Shown: one piece after another, positions 62,756 to 64,000 of the stretch | Position numbering within the stretch: the stretch's first letter is position 1 | How the letters are laid out: the number at the start of each line of letters is the position of its first letter | Source of the DNA: Halopseudomonas salina | GTDB lineage: Bacteria > Pseudomonadota > Gammaproteobacteria > Pseudomonadales > Pseudomonadaceae | Reading direction: 5' to 3' | Assembly (NCBI RefSeq): GCF_008641105.1 | Contig: NZ_VTTI01000001.1 | Coordinates: 207,750-271,749 of the forward strand | DNA: 64,000 nt | The notes under the pieces: generated by a model | The model's input: only the letters and a program-made list of their open reading frames with translations | What the model was told of the DNA's origin: nothing | The model's database searches: none | Translations under genes and position numbers: made by a program

Positions 62756-64000
62756 ATGTCGCGTTTGCCGGTCATAGTCGGTTTTGGTGGCTACAACGCC
62801 GCCGGTCGCAGTTCCTTCCACCATGGGTTTCGCCGCACGGTGATCGAATCCCTGCCCGTCGACGAGCGTCAGGAGACCCTTGCCGGTCTGGCGGTTTTGA
62901 TGAAACTGGTGCGGGTCGAGAACGACCAGTATCTGGATGCCGACGACCAGCCACTTACGCCCGCTGATATCGAGGCCCGCTTTGGCGAGCAGATTCTGCA
63001 GGGCACGCTCGTGCGGCGGATTGAAAAACGCCATCTGGATGTGGATGCCGCCCACTGGCAGAAGAACCTGACCATTACCGGTGAAGCCGGCAAACCCTTT
63101 TCCTTCATCACCCTGGCCAAGCAGCTGCCCGAGCCGCTACCTACCGACTGGGTCATTGAGCCGTTGAATGACACCGAGGTGATGGTGACCGTCTATGACG
63201 GCTGTGACATCAAGGTGGACAGCTATCGCTCGCTGCCAGTGAAGTCTGCCGGTCAACTGCCCTGCGGCTTCGAGCCCTCCGAGCACTACGCTTCACGCTT
63301 TCACCCGCGCGGGCTACAGATGACCATTGTGGCCGCAACCGATGCCCTGCGCTCCAGCGGCCTGCCCTGGCAGACCATCGTCGACAGCGTACAACCCGAT
63401 GAAATTGCAGTCTTTGCCAGTAGCGCAATGAGCCAGCTCGACGAGAACAGCTTCGGTGGGCTCATGCAGTCGCGGCTGAAGGGCAACCGGGTCAGCGCCA
63501 AGCAGCTGGCACTGGGGCTCAACAGCATGCCGGCGGACTTTATCAACGCCTACATCCTGGGCAGCGTAGGCACCACCGGCGCAATTACCGGCGCCTGTGC
63601 GAGCTTTTTGTACAACCTGCAGAAAGGCACCGAAATGATTACCAGCGGCCGCGCCCGCGTGGTGCTGGTAGGTAATGGCGAGGCGCCGGTTACCCAGGAG
63701 TGCATTGAGGGCTATGGCGCGATGGGCGCCCTGGCGACCGAAGACGGGCTGCGCAATATCGAAGGCAAACCCGACGTCGACTTCCGCCGGGCCAGCCGTC
63801 CCTTCAGTCATAACTGCGGCTTTACTCTGGCCGAGTCGGCGCAGTTCTTCCTGCTGATGGATGATGAGTTGGCCATGCAGTTGGGCGCAGACATCCATGG
63901 CGCGGTGCCCGATGTGTTCATCAATGCTGATGGCTTCAAGAAGTCCATTTCTGCACCCGGGCCTGGCAACTATCTGACCATGTCCAAAGCGATTTTCAGT
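62756..64000 (+). CDS. fabY: Beta-ketoacyl-ACP synthase FabY, truncated by window end
   Basis: The first 415 codons of a ~630-residue protein; the frame is open to the window edge. AGGAG lies 9 bp before the ATG at 62756 (MSRLPVIVGFGGYNAAGRSS). Thiolase-fold ketosynthase with nucleophile Cys281 in GACASFLYNLQKG, plus HPRGLQMTIVAATDA and VFINADGFKKSISAPGPGNY. In P. aeruginosa FabY (PA5174) condenses acetyl-CoA with malonyl-ACP to start fatty-acid synthesis in place of FabH. Probably not part of the bau unit, from which it is separated by 189 bp. Confidence 0.92.
   Translation, partial: MSRLPVIVGFGGYNAAGRSSFHHGFRRTVIESLPVDERQETLAGLAVLMKLVRVENDQYLDADDQPLTPADIEARFGEQILQGTLVRRIEKRHLDVDAAHWQKNLTITGEAGKPFSFITLAKQLPEPLPTDWVIEPLNDTEVMVTVYDGCDIKVDSYRSLPVKSAGQLPCGFEPSEHYASRFHPRGLQMTIVAATDALRSSGLPWQTIVDSVQPDEIAVFASSAMSQLDENSFGGLMQSRLKGNRVSAKQLALGLNSMPADFINAYILGSVGTTGAITGACASFLYNLQKGTEMITSGRARVVLVGNGEAPVTQECIEGYGAMGALATEDGLRNIEGKPDVDFRRASRPFSHNCGFTLAESAQFFLLMDDELAMQLGADIHGAVPDVFINADGFKKSISAPGPGNYLTMSKAIFS

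Overview
The window is 64 kb of a moderately GC-rich gammaproteobacterial chromosome. Gene content and order point to the Pseudomonas group. Diagnostic blocks are hemB-ppk-ppx-trxA-rho-ubiD, hemC-hemD-hemX-hemY beside algZ-algR and argH, the complete spu polyamine cluster next to aguBA-aguR, a family I.1 lipase with its foldase, and a FabY-type ketoacyl synthase. Blocks that lie far apart in P. aeruginosa are neighbours here. The small-genome marine lineage (Halopseudomonas / P. pertucinogena group) is my best guess, but this is inferred from gene content and not from any computed phylogeny.

Layout. 1-9.2 kb: hemB (5' end outside the window), ppk, ppx (reverse), trxA, rho, ubiD and a 2Fe-2S flavin reductase. 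9.2-15.4 kb (reverse): the tightly overlapped hemC-hemD-hemX-hemY operon preceded by algZ-algR. 15.5-16.9 kb: argH. 16.9-19.6 kb (reverse): aguR, aguB, aguA for agmatine to putrescine. 19.7-30.9 kb: a small secreted protein, spuI (reverse), then spuABCDEFGH (forward) for polyamine uptake and gamma-glutamylation/transamination. 31-37.2 kb: a TetR regulator with a GXWXG/DUF4334 protein, a class V aminotransferase, a membrane protein, a Ca2+/cation antiporter and an acyl-CoA ligase. 37.4-41.8 kb: a two-gene RND efflux unit. 41.9-43.3 kb: an NfeD/SPFH pair. 43.5-44.6 kb: a GluR0-like glutamate-receptor potassium channel. 44.9-47.8 kb: lipA, foldase, a 75-residue protein and a DUF3047 protein. 47.8-51.0 kb (reverse): ydbH-ynbE-ydbL. 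51.1-52.7 kb: a phospholipase D-like protein. 52.8-56.4 kb (reverse): marR, gabD, gabT. 56.7-58.8 kb: a TonB receptor. 59.2-62.6 kb: bauA, bauC, bauB. 62.8 kb to the end: fabY, cut by the window edge.

How it works together. Much of the window is one catabolic theme. Agmatine is converted to putrescine (AguAB), polyamines are imported (SpuDEFGH) and converted through gamma-glutamyl or direct transamination routes (SpuI, SpuB, SpuC, SpuA) to GABA, which GabT and GabD take to succinate. Beta-alanine, a product of spermine/spermidine side chains, is taken to acetyl-CoA by BauA and BauC. Each block carries its own candidate operator palindrome.

The less expected content is non-coding. Three loci carry arrays of 7-bp GCTTGNN/NNCAAGC units in inverted orientation; two of them run into the stop codons of genes and one encloses four AAACCCC heptamers (GGGGTTT on the other strand, a textbook G-quadruplex motif). 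There is also an 88-bp tandem repeat upstream of bauA and a ~100-bp ERIC-like palindrome between bauA and bauC. The most interesting protein is the GluR0-like channel. No tRNA, rRNA, CRISPR array, IS element or prophage was seen.
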